From: an uncultured Caulobacterales bacterium
Lineage (GTDB): Bacteria > Pseudomonadota > Alphaproteobacteria > Caulobacterales > Caulobacteraceae
Direction of reading: 5' to 3'
DNA: 64,000 nucleotides
NCBI GenBank assembly: GCA_903840435.1
Contig: CAIMFV010000010.1
Location: 62,001 to 126,000, forward strand
Below are positions 28,967 through 37,671 of this stretch, piece by piece (the first letter of the stretch is position 1; every line of letters begins with the position of its first letter). The translations under genes and the position numbers were made by a program. The notes under the pieces are model-generated. The model had not been told where the DNA came from, made no database searches, and was given only the letters and a program-made list of their open reading frames with translations.

Positions 28967-30008
28967 CTACCCGCTCCCCAACGCGATAGGGGCATGCTCC
29001 ATGTTGCACTTCGCACGGAGAGCCGCCAAAGGGTCCACGGGCGAATTGACATTCAGATGTGGCCGCTGCGGCTAAGGCCTTCATGAAGGCTGGCGCGACA
29101 CCGAGCGCAGCCACTCTGACATAGGGCGCGACACCCAATTCCTTGGCCATTTCGCCATATTCGTGATCAAGCTCGACCAAGGTTTCCACATGCTCAGAGA
29201 CAAAGGCAATGGGGGTGATGATAACGCCTTTCCCCTCCAAGCCCGCCGCCGTCAAAGCCTCAATTGTCGAGGGCCCAATCCATTTCAGCGGACCGACCCG
29301 GCTCTGATAGCACACGGACCAATCTTGAAATTGCGGCAGCTTGGCTGCGACCTTCGCCGCCGTCCGTTCAATTTGAGATTGGTAGGGATCCCCGGCGAGA
29401 ATGACTTTTTCGGGCAGGCCATGGGCCGAAAACAACAGTCGGACGCCCGTGGGAGAGCCTGCCTGTTGCCAAGCCTCATTTATCCGATCTGCATGGGACT
29501 GGATGAAATCCTCGGCTTCCGGATAACAGCAGACGAGCCGAACCTGACCTGGACCCTTATAGGCTTTCGACCAGGCGCTTAAGGATGAGCCGGTCGTCGT
29601 GGTTGAGAAATGCGGGTAGAGCGGCAAAAGCGTGACCCGATCCGGTGCAAACTTGGCAACCGCCTTGGCGGTGGTTTCAACAAATGGGTGCCAATAGCGC
29701 ATGGCAATGAAAACCTCTGTGTCCTCATCCGGAGCCATTTCGCTCAGCCGTTGACGCAAGGCCTCGGCCTGCTTTTCGGTCTCTGGCAGGAGGGGGGACC
29801 CGCCGCCCATCAGCGCATAATTGCCCCTGGCTGACTTGGCCCGGGTCGACGAGATCAAGGCCGCTAGGGGGAAACGGATCAGGGCGGGCGCGTTGATGAT
29901 GGCCTTGTCTTTGAAAAGATTATATAAAAATGGCCTCACGGCGTCTGGATTGTCTGGACCCCCGAGATTGAACAGCACAACGGCATGCCGATGTCGGGCG
30001 CCGCTCAT
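28959..30008 (-). CDS. hemH: Ferrochelatase
   Basis: Ferrochelatase inserts Fe2+ into protoporphyrin IX. The 349-residue product has the family blocks VVLFNLGGPDNPDAVRPFL, the catalytic histidine in LLFSAHGLPEKV and FVSEHVETLVELD. C160/C161 and the C-terminal C320, C332 and C339 could ligate a [2Fe-2S] cluster, which is known in some alphaproteobacterial ferrochelatases; the spacing here is C-X11-C-X6-C. It is overlapped by hemJ and faces the 683-base candidate origin region with its 5' end. In Caulobacter the corresponding flank is hemE, so a different hem gene is here. Confidence 0.95.
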   Translation of the reverse strand: MSGARHRHAVVLFNLGGPDNPDAVRPFLYNLFKDKAIINAPALIRFPLAALISSTRAKSARGNYALMGGGSPLLPETEKQAEALRQRLSEMAPDEDTEVFIAMRYWHPFVETTAKAVAKFAPDRVTLLPLYPHFSTTTTGSSLSAWSKAYKGPGQVRLVCCYPEAEDFIQSHADRINEAWQQAGSPTGVRLLFSAHGLPEKVILAGDPYQSQIERTAAKVAAKLPQFQDWSVCYQSRVGPLKWIGPSTIEALTAAGLEGKGVIITPIAFVSEHVETLVELDHEYGEMAKELGVAPYVRVAALGVAPAFMKALAAAATSECQFARGPFGGSPCEVQHGACPYRVGERVDG

Positions 30009-30293
30009 GCAAACACCTCGGTTCCTCTGCCAGCCATAGCCGAGCCACAGGCGCCAAGCCGCCGCGGTGCGATGAGCTTAAGGTGACCGATTGAATTGGG
30101 GTGCGCGTTCATGAGCCCCTTAAACGCCAAACCTTGGCTGGCCTCAAGGGCCTTCTCGACGACCGTGGGCTTGACCTATGCCATTCGTCCCAGGCCCTCC
30201 GACCGCTAGGAAGGTTTATGATTTTTTGGGGTAGAGGTTAGGGGGCGGGACAATGGGGAAAAGCGCCGTATTTCACAAAACTGACGCATAAGG

Positions 30294-30309
30294 TTAACAA
30301 ACCATTAAC
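30294..30309. promoter_or_regulatory. CtrA box 1 in the candidate origin
   Basis: TTAACAAACCATTAAC matches the CtrA consensus TTAA-N7-TTAA exactly. In Caulobacter, phosphorylated CtrA binds several such boxes at the origin and blocks initiation. Confidence 0.8.
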
Positions 30310-30357
30310 AGACACTGGGTCGGATGGGCTGATAACCGTCCCCGGGCCGGGAGTGTG

Positions 30358-30373
30358 TTAATATCTCGTTAAC
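30358..30373. promoter_or_regulatory. CtrA box 2 in the candidate origin
   Basis: TTAATATCTCGTTAAC is a second exact TTAA-N7-TTAA match, 64 bases (about six helical turns) from the first, so both boxes may lie on the same face of the DNA. Confidence 0.8.
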
Positions 30374-30691
30374 CCTTTGCGCAACCGCACAAAAATATCA
30401 CAGGCCGCGCTGAAAGACCCAAAATGGGAGGCGTCGATCTTCCACCCATCCACTGGCAGGGAGGGGGCTCACACCCAACCCCCAGGTCCTCTGGACGCTT
30501 GACCGGTTCACCCCCGCTCATCCCAGCCGAAACGGGACTAGGCGATTTGGTCGCCGCCTAACGCCTGGATTACCCACCGCCCTTCACAGGCGCCTTCCGG
30601 TGATCGAGGGGGTTTGCAGCGCTATCATCGACAAGCGCGCGAAAATCATCCACGGTTTGGCGCAGAGATTTATTGGACCGCTCAGCGCCTC

Positions 30692-31537
30692 ATGACCCCG
30701 ATCCCACGCCTCGGCGTCTATTTTCATGTGCATCTGGTGTCAGACTCGACGGGCGAGACCCTGAATGCCATGACCAAGGCCGTTTGTGCCCGCTTCGATG
30801 ACGTCTTGCCAATCGAACACATCTATCCCTTGGTGCGCTCAAGCCGCCAGCTGGAACGGGTGTTGCGCGAAATTGGCGACGCGCCGGGCATGGTGGTTCA
30901 CACCATCATCGATTCGGAGCTGCGGTCGCAATTGGAGGACAGTTGCCGCCGTTATGGGGCGCCGTGTATTGCAGCCCTCGACCCGCTGACGGCGGCTCTG
31001 GGCCGCTATCTGGGCGCGCAACTCTCGACCCGCGTCGGTGCGCAGCACGCGCTCGATTCCGACTATTTCAACCGCATCGAAGCCCTGAACTACGCCATTG
31101 GTCACGATGATGGCCAAGGTGGCCAAAACCTCGACAGTGCAGATGTGATCTTGGTTGGTGTCAGCCGCACCTCAAAAACGCCGACCTCGATCTATCTTGC
31201 CCATCGCGGTGTCCGCGCCGCCAATGTGCCGCTGGTTCCGGGCGCGCCGCTTCCCGAGGGCCTCTTTACCACCACCAAGGCGCTGATCGTCGGTCTGGTG
31301 GTCTCACCCGACCGCCTGATCCAAATACGACGCAACCGATTGTTATCTTTGAACGAACATCGAGACAGCGCCTATATTGACGCCGATGCCGTGCGCGATG
31401 AGATCTTGCAGGCCCGCCGCTTGTTCGACCGTCAGGACTGGCCCGTGATCGACGTGTCGCGCCGCTCTGTTGAGGAAACGGCCGCCGCCGTGATCAACCT
31501 CCTCAACGCCCACCGGGCGCGCGAACATCAGCTTTAG
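30692..31537 (+). CDS. Pyruvate, phosphate dikinase regulatory protein (DUF299/RP001 family)
   Basis: Proteins of this family are bifunctional kinase/phosphorylases that inactivate and reactivate PPDK or PEP synthase by ADP-dependent phosphorylation of a threonine near the catalytic histidine. The 281-residue protein has HLVSDSTGETLNAMTKA at the start, the P-loop-like GVSRTSKTPTSIYLA near residue 150 and the C-terminal DVSRRSVEETAAA. The ATG at 30692 is favoured over the longer frame to 30614, which has no family match upstream. This is the first gene right of the candidate origin, the same place as RP001 in Rickettsia and its homologue in Caulobacter. Confidence 0.93.
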   Translation: MTPIPRLGVYFHVHLVSDSTGETLNAMTKAVCARFDDVLPIEHIYPLVRSSRQLERVLREIGDAPGMVVHTIIDSELRSQLEDSCRRYGAPCIAALDPLTAALGRYLGAQLSTRVGAQHALDSDYFNRIEALNYAIGHDDGQGGQNLDSADVILVGVSRTSKTPTSIYLAHRGVRAANVPLVPGAPLPEGLFTTTKALIVGLVVSPDRLIQIRRNRLLSLNEHRDSAYIDADAVRDEILQARRLFDRQDWPVIDVSRRSVEETAAAVINLLNAHRAREHQL

Positions 31538-31554
31538 AGCCTCAAAGGTCGGTG

Positions 31555-32142
31555 ATGGTTATATTAGCCTCGACAAGCCTTGCCCGGCGCACCTTGCTGC
31601 AAAATGCCGGCGTCGCCTTGCGCTGGCAGGCGCCAGGACTTGACGAAGAGGGCGCGAAAGCGAGCCTCCTGGCGGAAAATCTAAGTCCCCGGGATGTGGC
31701 CGACGCCCTGGCCGAATTGAAAGCCGTCCGGGTCTCGGAACGGTGTGCAGGGCTCGTGCTCGGTGCTGATCAAACGCTTGAAATTGACGGCGACTGTTTG
31801 AGCAAACCCGAAACCCTTGACGCGCTAAAGGCCCAGCTGACCCGCCTTCGGGGTCGCACCCATCGTCTGCACGTGGCTGTTGTTGCCGCAGAAGACGGTC
31901 GGCCGGTCTGGCGATGTCTGAAAAAGGCTGACCTGACGCTTCGCCCTTTTAGCGATGCCTTCCTTGAAGCCTATGTGGCACAATGTGGTGAGGCGGTTTT
32001 AAGCGCCGTCGGCGGCTATCATTTGGAAAGTTTGGGCGCCCAACTGTTCTCCGAGGTGAGGGGCGACTATTTTACCGTTCTGGGGTTGCCGCTGATCGAA
32101 ACCCTCGATTTTTTACGGGTCCGGGGAGAGCTCCAAATATGA
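31555..32142 (+). CDS. maf: Maf-like nucleoside triphosphate pyrophosphatase
   Basis: Maf proteins hydrolyse non-canonical or surplus nucleoside triphosphates and affect septum formation when overproduced. The 195-residue product has the N-terminal ILASTSLARRTLL motif, GADQTLEIDG, the GRTHRLHVAVV segment and GGYHLESLGAQL. I use the ATG at 31555; an in-frame GTG one codon earlier is possible, but AAAGG is better spaced for the ATG. It begins the maf-aroE-coaE-dnaQ run that typically leads away from alphaproteobacterial origins. Confidence 0.93.
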   Translation: MVILASTSLARRTLLQNAGVALRWQAPGLDEEGAKASLLAENLSPRDVADALAELKAVRVSERCAGLVLGADQTLEIDGDCLSKPETLDALKAQLTRLRGRTHRLHVAVVAAEDGRPVWRCLKKADLTLRPFSDAFLEAYVAQCGEAVLSAVGGYHLESLGAQLFSEVRGDYFTVLGLPLIETLDFLRVRGELQI

Positions 32143-33008
32143 CCTCATCCGCACCCCTGAAGATCAATGGCACGACTGAGATTGCTGGCGTCGTCGGTCG
32201 ACCTATCGCCCACTCTTTAAGTCCGCGCCTGCACAATGCTTGGATAAGGGCGCTTGGCCTCAACGCGGTCTATCTGCCCTTTTCTCCGACCGAAACCGGG
32301 TTTCAGCGTCTGGTGCAAGGGTTTCGCGGCGGTGTGATTCGCGGGCTCAACGTCACCCTGCCCTTTAAGGCCGAGGCCCTCGCCCTCGCTGACACGGCTG
32401 ATACAGCCGCCCAGGAGGCAGGTGCGGCCAATCTTTTGCTGTTTTTGTCCGATGGCGCGATTGAGGCGCGCAACACCGATGGTCTGGGCTTGCTTTATGC
32501 CTTTGCGCAACAAGCCCCAACCTGGCGGCCTGACCAAGGACCCATAACCATACTTGGCGCCGGCGGGGCTGCGCGTGGGGCCCTAGCAACGCTCAAACGG
32601 GCTGGCGCGCGGGATATTCGCATCCTCAACCGCACCCGCGCGCGCGCCGAAAGCTTGTGTCGCGCGCTCGGTGGCACGGCATTTGACCTGACAGAGGCGG
32701 GTCGGGCGCTCGATGGCGCCACCACGTTGATCAATGCCACATCTGGCCAACTTCAGGCCGAGTTTGCGGATAAAGACACATTGCCCTTGCCAGCTCAGGC
32801 GCCGCCAGGGGCTGTGGCGATGGACATGGTCTATGCGCCCCTCAACACCCCTTTTCTGCAGGCTGCCGCCGCCGCAGGATTTGCCACCGTTGACGGGCTC
32901 GACATGCTGATCGGTCAGGCGAGGCCAAGTTTTGCGGCCCTGTTCGGCCAGCCGCCGCCGGAGCTCGATGCGCGAAGCCTGTGCTTGGCCCCTGAGGACG
33001 GATCATGA
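32139..33008 (+). CDS. aroE: Shikimate dehydrogenase
   Basis: AroE reduces 3-dehydroshikimate to shikimate with NADPH in aromatic amino acid synthesis. The 289-residue product has the shikimate-binding [16 protein letters not shown] segment (residues 19-35), [11 protein letters not shown] with catalytic lysine, ARNTDGLG and the Rossmann motif [11 protein letters not shown]. The start overlaps the maf stop (ATGA), and the stop overlaps coaE. Length is normal. Confidence 0.96.
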   Translation: MTSSAPLKINGTTEIAGVVGRPIAHSLSPRLHNAWIRALGLNAVYLPFSPTETGFQRLVQGFRGGVIRGLNVTLPFKAEALALADTADTAAQEAGAANLLLFLSDGAIEARNTDGLGLLYAFAQQAPTWRPDQGPITILGAGGAARGALATLKRAGARDIRILNRTRARAESLCRALGGTAFDLTEAGRALDGATTLINATSGQLQAEFADKDTLPLPAQAPPGAVAMDMVYAPLNTPFLQAAAAAGFATVDGLDMLIGQARPSFAALFGQPPPELDARSLCLAPEDGS

Positions 33009-33649
33009 GTGGCGAGGCACCCGGCAAAAGACCGCGAACCCTTGGGCTTACCGGCTCGATCGGTATGGGAAAATCCACCACCGCCCAGATGTTCGCCCAA
33101 GCGGGAGCGGCCGTCTATGACGCCGACGCGGCCGTCCATAGCCTCTATGCTCAGGGCGGCGGTGGCGCAGCGGCTCTGGCGGCGACCTTCCCCGGTGCCG
33201 TGCATGACGGCGCGGTCGATCGCGCGCAATTGTCGGCCCTCGTGCTCGAAAACCCATCTGCTCTCAAACAGTTAGAGACCCTGATCCACCCACTGCTCGC
33301 CCAGCACCGGCAACAATTTTACCAGCAGAGCTTGGCGAGCCGCGCACCCCTCTTGGTCTTTGACATCCCGCTGCTGTTCGAAACCGGTGGCGAGCGTGGG
33401 CTCGACGCGGTCGCGGTCGTGTCGGCACCGCCCGAGGTGCAAGCCGCCCGCGTGCTGGCCCGACCGGGTATGACCGCTGAGAAGTTCGAAGCCATTCGCG
33501 CCCGACAACTCGATGACGCGCAAAAGCGCGCGCGCGCTGACTTTATCATCGACACCGGCCAGGGCCTCGACGCGGCGCGCCAGGCGGTGGCCGACATCTT
33601 TGCCGCACTCACAGGTCCAGACTGGACGCCACGGCCAAACCAGACCTAA
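33005..33649 (+). CDS. coaE: Dephospho-CoA kinase
   Basis: CoaE phosphorylates the 3'-hydroxyl of dephospho-CoA, the last step of coenzyme A synthesis. The 214-residue protein has a P-loop [12 protein letters not shown] at residues 14-25, [13 protein letters not shown] and the [14 protein letters not shown] block. It is translationally coupled to aroE. The gene is complete and ends eight bases before dnaQ. Confidence 0.96.
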   Translation: MSGEAPGKRPRTLGLTGSIGMGKSTTAQMFAQAGAAVYDADAAVHSLYAQGGGGAAALAATFPGAVHDGAVDRAQLSALVLENPSALKQLETLIHPLLAQHRQQFYQQSLASRAPLLVFDIPLLFETGGERGLDAVAVVSAPPEVQAARVLARPGMTAEKFEAIRARQLDDAQKRARADFIIDTGQGLDAARQAVADIFAALTGPDWTPRPNQT

Positions 33650-33657
33650 TTTCCCCC

Positions 33658-34395
33658 ATGACCCGACATATCTGCCTCGACACCGAAACCACCGGCCTCG
33701 ACCCCAAGTCAGGCCACCGCATTATCGAAATTGCCTGTGTTGAGGTGGAGGATTTCATCCCGACGGGAAACAGCTTTCACCGCTACATCAACCCCGACCG
33801 TGACATCGAACCGGAAGCCGAAAAGGTGCACGGAATTTCGCGCCAGATGGTGGCCAATCAACCGCGATTTGATGCGCCGGAAATTTGCGAGGCCTTTCTC
33901 GACTTTATTGGCGATGCCCCGCTGGTCGCCCACAATGCAGCCTTTGACCGTGGCTTTATCAATGCCGAGTTGGAGCGCGCCGGCCGTGCGCCCTTACCGA
34001 CGCCGCGCTGGATCTGCACCTATGAGATGGCGAAATCACGCTTTCCCGGCGCCTACAATTCCTTGGACGCCCTGTGCAAGCGCTTCAAAATCAGTCTCGC
34101 TGAACGCGAAAAGCATGGCGCTCTGATCGATACGAAACTGTTGGCGCGGGTCTATCTTGAGCTGAGCGGTGGCGCGGAGCGGGCCCTCGATCTTAGCCCC
34201 GAACGCCATTCGGATCCGCGCCGCCAAACGCCGAACGCGGGCGAGGAACGCCCGCTTTCCGCCGCCCTTCCGCGCACACGGCCCCTGACGCCGAGACTGA
34301 CCCTCGCCGAGGCCGAAGCCCACCGCGCCTTTGTGACGAAAACCCTGAAAGACAAAACCCTTTGGCAGTTCGCCAAGGAAGGTGACGCCGTTTAA
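33658..34395 (+). CDS. dnaQ: DNA polymerase III epsilon subunit (proofreading exonuclease)
   Basis: DnaQ is the 3'-5' proofreading exonuclease of the replicative polymerase. The 245-residue product has the three exonuclease motifs of the DEDDh family: [12 protein letters not shown] at residues 4-15, [13 protein letters not shown] near 90, and [17 protein letters not shown] with the catalytic H and D. The C-terminal tail, rich in Arg and Pro (residues 195-230), likely contacts the alpha subunit. It is convergent with secB, whose stop overlaps by four bases. Confidence 0.97.
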   Translation: MTRHICLDTETTGLDPKSGHRIIEIACVEVEDFIPTGNSFHRYINPDRDIEPEAEKVHGISRQMVANQPRFDAPEICEAFLDFIGDAPLVAHNAAFDRGFINAELERAGRAPLPTPRWICTYEMAKSRFPGAYNSLDALCKRFKISLAEREKHGALIDTKLLARVYLELSGGAERALDLSPERHSDPRRQTPNAGEERPLSAALPRTRPLTPRLTLAEAEAHRAFVTKTLKDKTLWQFAKEGDAV

Positions 34396-34877
34396 GCGTT
34401 ACCCGCCGTCTGACCCGCCATTGAGCCCTCTAAGCTCGCCCGCTGGGCGGCATAGACCGCTGCGAAATCAATCGGTTCGAGCATAAAGGGCGGGAAGCCG
34501 CCGTCGGCGGTGGCATCGGCAATGATCCGGCGGGCAAAGGGAAATAGGAACCTTGGACATTCGATCAGTAAGACGGGCTCGAGATGCTCTTCGGGCACGC
34601 CGTCAATTTGGAATACGCCGCCATAGACCAACTCCACCTGAAATGCGGGCTGGTTCTCGACCTGGGCGGTTGCGTTGAGTTTTAGATCGACCTCAAACAG
34701 TCCGTCGGGCCGACCGCGCGCCGACATTTCCACACCGAGCTCGATTTGCGGTTGGGCGGTGGCGCGCAAGGAGTCGGGCGCGCGCGGGTTCTCAAACGAA
34801 AGATCGCGGGTGAACTGCGCCACGATACGAATTTGCGGAGGGGTCGGCGCAGCAGCGCTCGGCTCGAGGTCGGTCAT
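34392..34877 (-). CDS. secB: Protein-export chaperone SecB
   Basis: SecB keeps preproteins unfolded and hands them to SecA. The 161-residue protein begins [14 protein letters not shown] and has the SecB core: [45 protein letters not shown] and [18 protein letters not shown]. The ATG at 34877 matches family length; the longer frame would add an Arg-rich stretch. The location by dnaQ, facing timA, is standard for alphaproteobacteria. Confidence 0.96.
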   Translation of the reverse strand: MTDLEPSAAAPTPPQIRIVAQFTRDLSFENPRAPDSLRATAQPQIELGVEMSARGRPDGLFEVDLKLNATAQVENQPAFQVELVYGGVFQIDGVPEEHLEPVLLIECPRFLFPFARRIIADATADGGFPPFMLEPIDFAAVYAAQRASLEGSMAGQTAGNA

Positions 34878-35092
34878 GGAAAATCTTTTTCGTCGGCGGC
34901 GATTGCGACCGCTGGGGTGACAGAGGGCCCCTGCGCTAGCATGGGCTGGAGACAGGCGCAATCAGCCGGTTGAAACCGTGGCGCTTAAGGCCCACATGAC
35001 GACGTAAGAGACACGAAGGTGTCGTCGGCGAAATCTTGTGCTAGGAAGGCCGACACACACCTTTTCACCCCCCATTTTCAGGCGGGAAGACT

Positions 35093-35704
35093 TTGCAAAT
35101 TCTGGCTCTCGTATGTCTGGCGGGCTTCGCTGGCGTAGTTCTTTATCAGCTCTATGCGGTTCTCGGGAAACGCGTCGGCCGCCAGCCGGAAGACACGACC
35201 ACCGAGGCGCCTGCACCCGTCATGGGTGCCGAGCCCAGCCGACCGCTGGCCATCGCCACTGACGGCGCGCCATTGGTGGGATTGGCGGGCTTGCGGGAGA
35301 AGGACCCCGAATTCGATCCCTTGACCTTTCTTCGCGGCGCTCGCACCGCCTATGAAACCATCGTCAAGGCCTTTGCGGCCAATGACCGGGCCAGCTTGAA
35401 ATCGCTGACGGCGCCGCATGTGTTTGAAAGCTTCGCGACGGCCATCTCAGCCCGAGAAGAGTCTGGGCTGTCCGAAGAGGTTGAATTCCTCCTGCCGCCC
35501 CGCGCCGATCTTGAAGCCGCGGACGTCATCGGCGATGTGGTCCGCCTCAAGGTCCGGTTTTTGTCCGAGTACCGTGTGACACCGAAGGCCGATGCCGCCG
35601 CCGCCGCCGAGCGCCGCGCTGCCGAGGTCTGGACCTTTGAGCGGCCAGCCATCAGCCGCGATCCGAATTGGACCCTCACCCAGGTCGAAGCCGCCCAGGC
35701 ATGA
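35093..35704 (+). CDS. Tim44/TimA-family putative adaptor protein
   Basis: This 203-residue protein has one N-terminal membrane helix (residues 2-22), a short Pro/Ala-rich linker and a soluble Tim44-like domain (residues 60-200, including FDPLTFLRGARTAYETIVKAFAANDRASL). The fold is shared with the mitochondrial import protein Tim44. Bacterial TimA is thought to act in the membrane, but its role is unclear. The start appears to be TTG at 35093 after GGGAAG; no ATG lies between there and the helix. The order secB|timA-mltA-smr is conserved in the class. Confidence 0.85.
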   Translation: MQILALVCLAGFAGVVLYQLYAVLGKRVGRQPEDTTTEAPAPVMGAEPSRPLAIATDGAPLVGLAGLREKDPEFDPLTFLRGARTAYETIVKAFAANDRASLKSLTAPHVFESFATAISAREESGLSEEVEFLLPPRADLEAADVIGDVVRLKVRFLSEYRVTPKADAAAAAERRAAEVWTFERPAISRDPNWTLTQVEAAQA

Positions 35705-35720
35705 TCGGCGCGACAGTGCA

Positions 35721-37139
35721 ATGAGCCTCACGGCCCCTGGGAGCATTACAGCCTCTGGGAAACTGTGGCTGGCGGCGGCGGTGACCGCCGTTTTGCTGAG
35801 TGGGTGCGCCAGCCATCGTCCGCCCCCCCACCCCTATCATCCGAAGCATCCCCCGGTCGCCCATCCTGCCCCACCGCCGACGCGACCGAGCGCCCCACCT
35901 GATCAGGTTGAGCACCTTCCCCAACCTACCCACGCCGTTCGGTTTGCGGAAATTCCCGGCTGGCGGGACGAGGACCACATCGCGGCGCTGCGCGCCCTCA
36001 GGGCCGCCTGCATTGGGCCGCATCCGAAAGCCGAGGCGCGCGGCTGGGCCTCCGTCTGTCTGGCGCTCGAGCATGCGCCCCATCTCGACGCCAATGGCGC
36101 GCGCCAATTTTTTGAAACCCATTTTCGCGCCGAGGCCTTGGGTGGCGAGGGGGTGCTGACCGCCTATTTCACCCCCCTCTATGCGGCGCGTAGCCGACCC
36201 GATGACACCTACACCGCTCCGGTCCGGCCACCCCCAGCCGCAAGTGCTCGGATCCACGCTGCCCCGCCGATCAAGGCCCCCGTGAAATCAGACCCCAGGC
36301 CTCCCATCGATGATGGCGTTGGCGTGGCGCCAGAAGCCGAGACCGCCGATCCCCTGACCGGTCTGATTGCGTCGAGCACGGCCGAAAGTCAGATGGCGCC
36401 CAGTCCGCCAGAGCTTGCCACGCCGCTGGAGGCGGACGCCCCAGAGCCCGATTTGCACCAGCGCCTCGCTTCAGCCGAGCGGGCGGCGATTGATCGCGCC
36501 GAGGCGCCCGATGCCTTAGCGTGGATGCGGCCCGAAGACCTGTTTTTTATGCAAATTCAAGGATCCGGGGTGCTTGAGTTTGACGATGGCCGCCGCTTAC
36601 GCGCGGTCTATGCCGGCGATAATGGCAAACCCTTTGTGCCCATCTCGCGCGCCATGGTGCGCGAGCACCTGCTTCCCGAACATGGCGGCTCGGGCGACAG
36701 CATCCATGCCTGGTTGGCAGCCCATCCCGGTCCGGCCGCTGCCGCTGTCATGGCCAAGAACCCGCGCTATGTGTTTTTTCTGCTCAAGCCGGATGACGGC
36801 CGCGAACCCAAGGGGGCGGCGGGCGTATCCCTGCCTCCCGGACGGTCGCTCGCCGTCGATCTGACCCAGCACGAATTGGGTGAGCTCTATTGGGTGGACG
36901 CAGAGGCCCCGATTCTGACTGGCGCCATTCCCCGCTATCACCGCGTCGCGGCCGCCCTCGATACCGGAGGCGCCATTCGCGGCGGAATTCGCGCCGACCT
37001 CTATCTTGGCGTTGGCGAGACGGCGGGTCGAGAGGCGGGGCGTGTCCGGCATCTGCTTAAGTTGACCCACCTCATTCCCTTAGAGACACCGACGCGGGAG
37101 GCCTCCGATGACCCGTCATCGCCGCTCGGACGACCATAG
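35721..37139 (+). CDS. MltA-type lytic transglycosylase lipoprotein
   Basis: MltA cleaves peptidoglycan glycan strands with formation of 1,6-anhydro-muramic acid. The 472-residue product has a lipoprotein signal with lipobox LLSGC and a Pro/His-rich linker (residues 36-68). The MltA domain follows, with FFMQIQGSGVLEF and the C-terminal 3D domain DTGGAIRGGIRADLYLG, which includes the catalytic aspartate. The region between about residues 170 and 265 is a Pro/Ala/Asp-rich insert unlike the E. coli enzyme, so the protein is longer than usual. The start is ATG at 35721, 17 bases after the timA stop. Confidence 0.92.
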   Translation: MSLTAPGSITASGKLWLAAAVTAVLLSGCASHRPPPHPYHPKHPPVAHPAPPPTRPSAPPDQVEHLPQPTHAVRFAEIPGWRDEDHIAALRALRAACIGPHPKAEARGWASVCLALEHAPHLDANGARQFFETHFRAEALGGEGVLTAYFTPLYAARSRPDDTYTAPVRPPPAASARIHAAPPIKAPVKSDPRPPIDDGVGVAPEAETADPLTGLIASSTAESQMAPSPPELATPLEADAPEPDLHQRLASAERAAIDRAEAPDALAWMRPEDLFFMQIQGSGVLEFDDGRRLRAVYAGDNGKPFVPISRAMVREHLLPEHGGSGDSIHAWLAAHPGPAAAAVMAKNPRYVFFLLKPDDGREPKGAAGVSLPPGRSLAVDLTQHELGELYWVDAEAPILTGAIPRYHRVAAALDTGGAIRGGIRADLYLGVGETAGREAGRVRHLLKLTHLIPLETPTREASDDPSSPLGRP

Positions 37140-37671
37140 GCTATGGGCCCTGGTCACCGCCACGGTGCGCCCAAGGCCGGGGCGCATCCCCGTGGCCCTG
37201 CCTCCTGCCGAAGCGTCGCCAACCGAACGCCCGGAGCGGCACAAAACCAAGCCCGATCGGCCCCATTCCGGCGATAAGGGGCACTTGGCGCCCAGGGCGA
37301 AGGGGGTTTCACCTAAGGCGCTTTTGTCCTCAGCCAAGCCGCTCTTTGACATCGAGCCCAATCGCCGCCGCCGCATTGGCAATCATCGCGAAGCGATTGG
37401 GGCGAGGCTCGATCTTCACGGGCTGGATCAGATCAGGGCCCGCGCTGCCGTGCGCGCCTTTGTCCTCTCAGCGGTCCATCAGGGTCATCGGGCAGTGCTC
37501 ATCATCACCGGCAAGGGCGCGACGGGCGAAGGCGTCTTGCGCCGGGCAACACCGGATTGGCTAGCTGAGCCAGACATACGCCCCTTTGTGGCTGGCGTCG
37601 CCGCTGCCGACCGCCACCATGGCGGCGAGGGCGCGCTCTATGTGGCCCTAAAACGGAAGGATCGGGTATGA
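37108..37671 (+). CDS. Smr-domain protein
   Basis: This 187-residue protein carries a C-terminal Smr (small MutS-related) domain, with RLDLHGLDQIRARAAVRAF near residue 100 and the TGKGATGEGVLRRATPDWL block. Smr domains nick or bind DNA or RNA; the alphaproteobacterial stand-alone form is little studied. The basic, proline-rich N-terminus (about residues 1-80) has no clear domain. It overlaps the mltA end by 32 bases, with GGGAG upstream of the ATG, and is followed directly by a DUF885 gene. Confidence 0.92.
   Translation: MTRHRRSDDHRLWALVTATVRPRPGRIPVALPPAEASPTERPERHKTKPDRPHSGDKGHLAPRAKGVSPKALLSSAKPLFDIEPNRRRRIGNHREAIGARLDLHGLDQIRARAAVRAFVLSAVHQGHRAVLIITGKGATGEGVLRRATPDWLAEPDIRPFVAGVAAADRHHGGEGALYVALKRKDRV

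Larger units (their letters stand above)
30009..30691. other. Candidate chromosome replication origin (oriC)
   Basis: This non-coding region has no supportable gene over 683 bases. It is flanked by hemH and by the gene for the RP001/DUF299 protein. The latter family borders the known Caulobacter crescentus and Rickettsia origins, in each case with a hem gene on the other side. It contains two CtrA-type boxes 64 bases apart, and A/T-rich stretches (TTATGATTTTTTGGGG near 30217, CAAAAATATCACA near 30390) in otherwise G+C-rich DNA. Transcription diverges on both sides. I found no perfect TTATCCACA DnaA box; the closest is TATTTCACA near 30269. parS sites lie 6 kb away. Identity as oriC is inference from synteny and CtrA boxes. 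Confidence 0.6.

Noticed and set aside
30264-30280. DnaA box near TATTTCACA
   Set aside because: It differs from TTATCCACA at three positions, which is not enough to report as a site without binding data.
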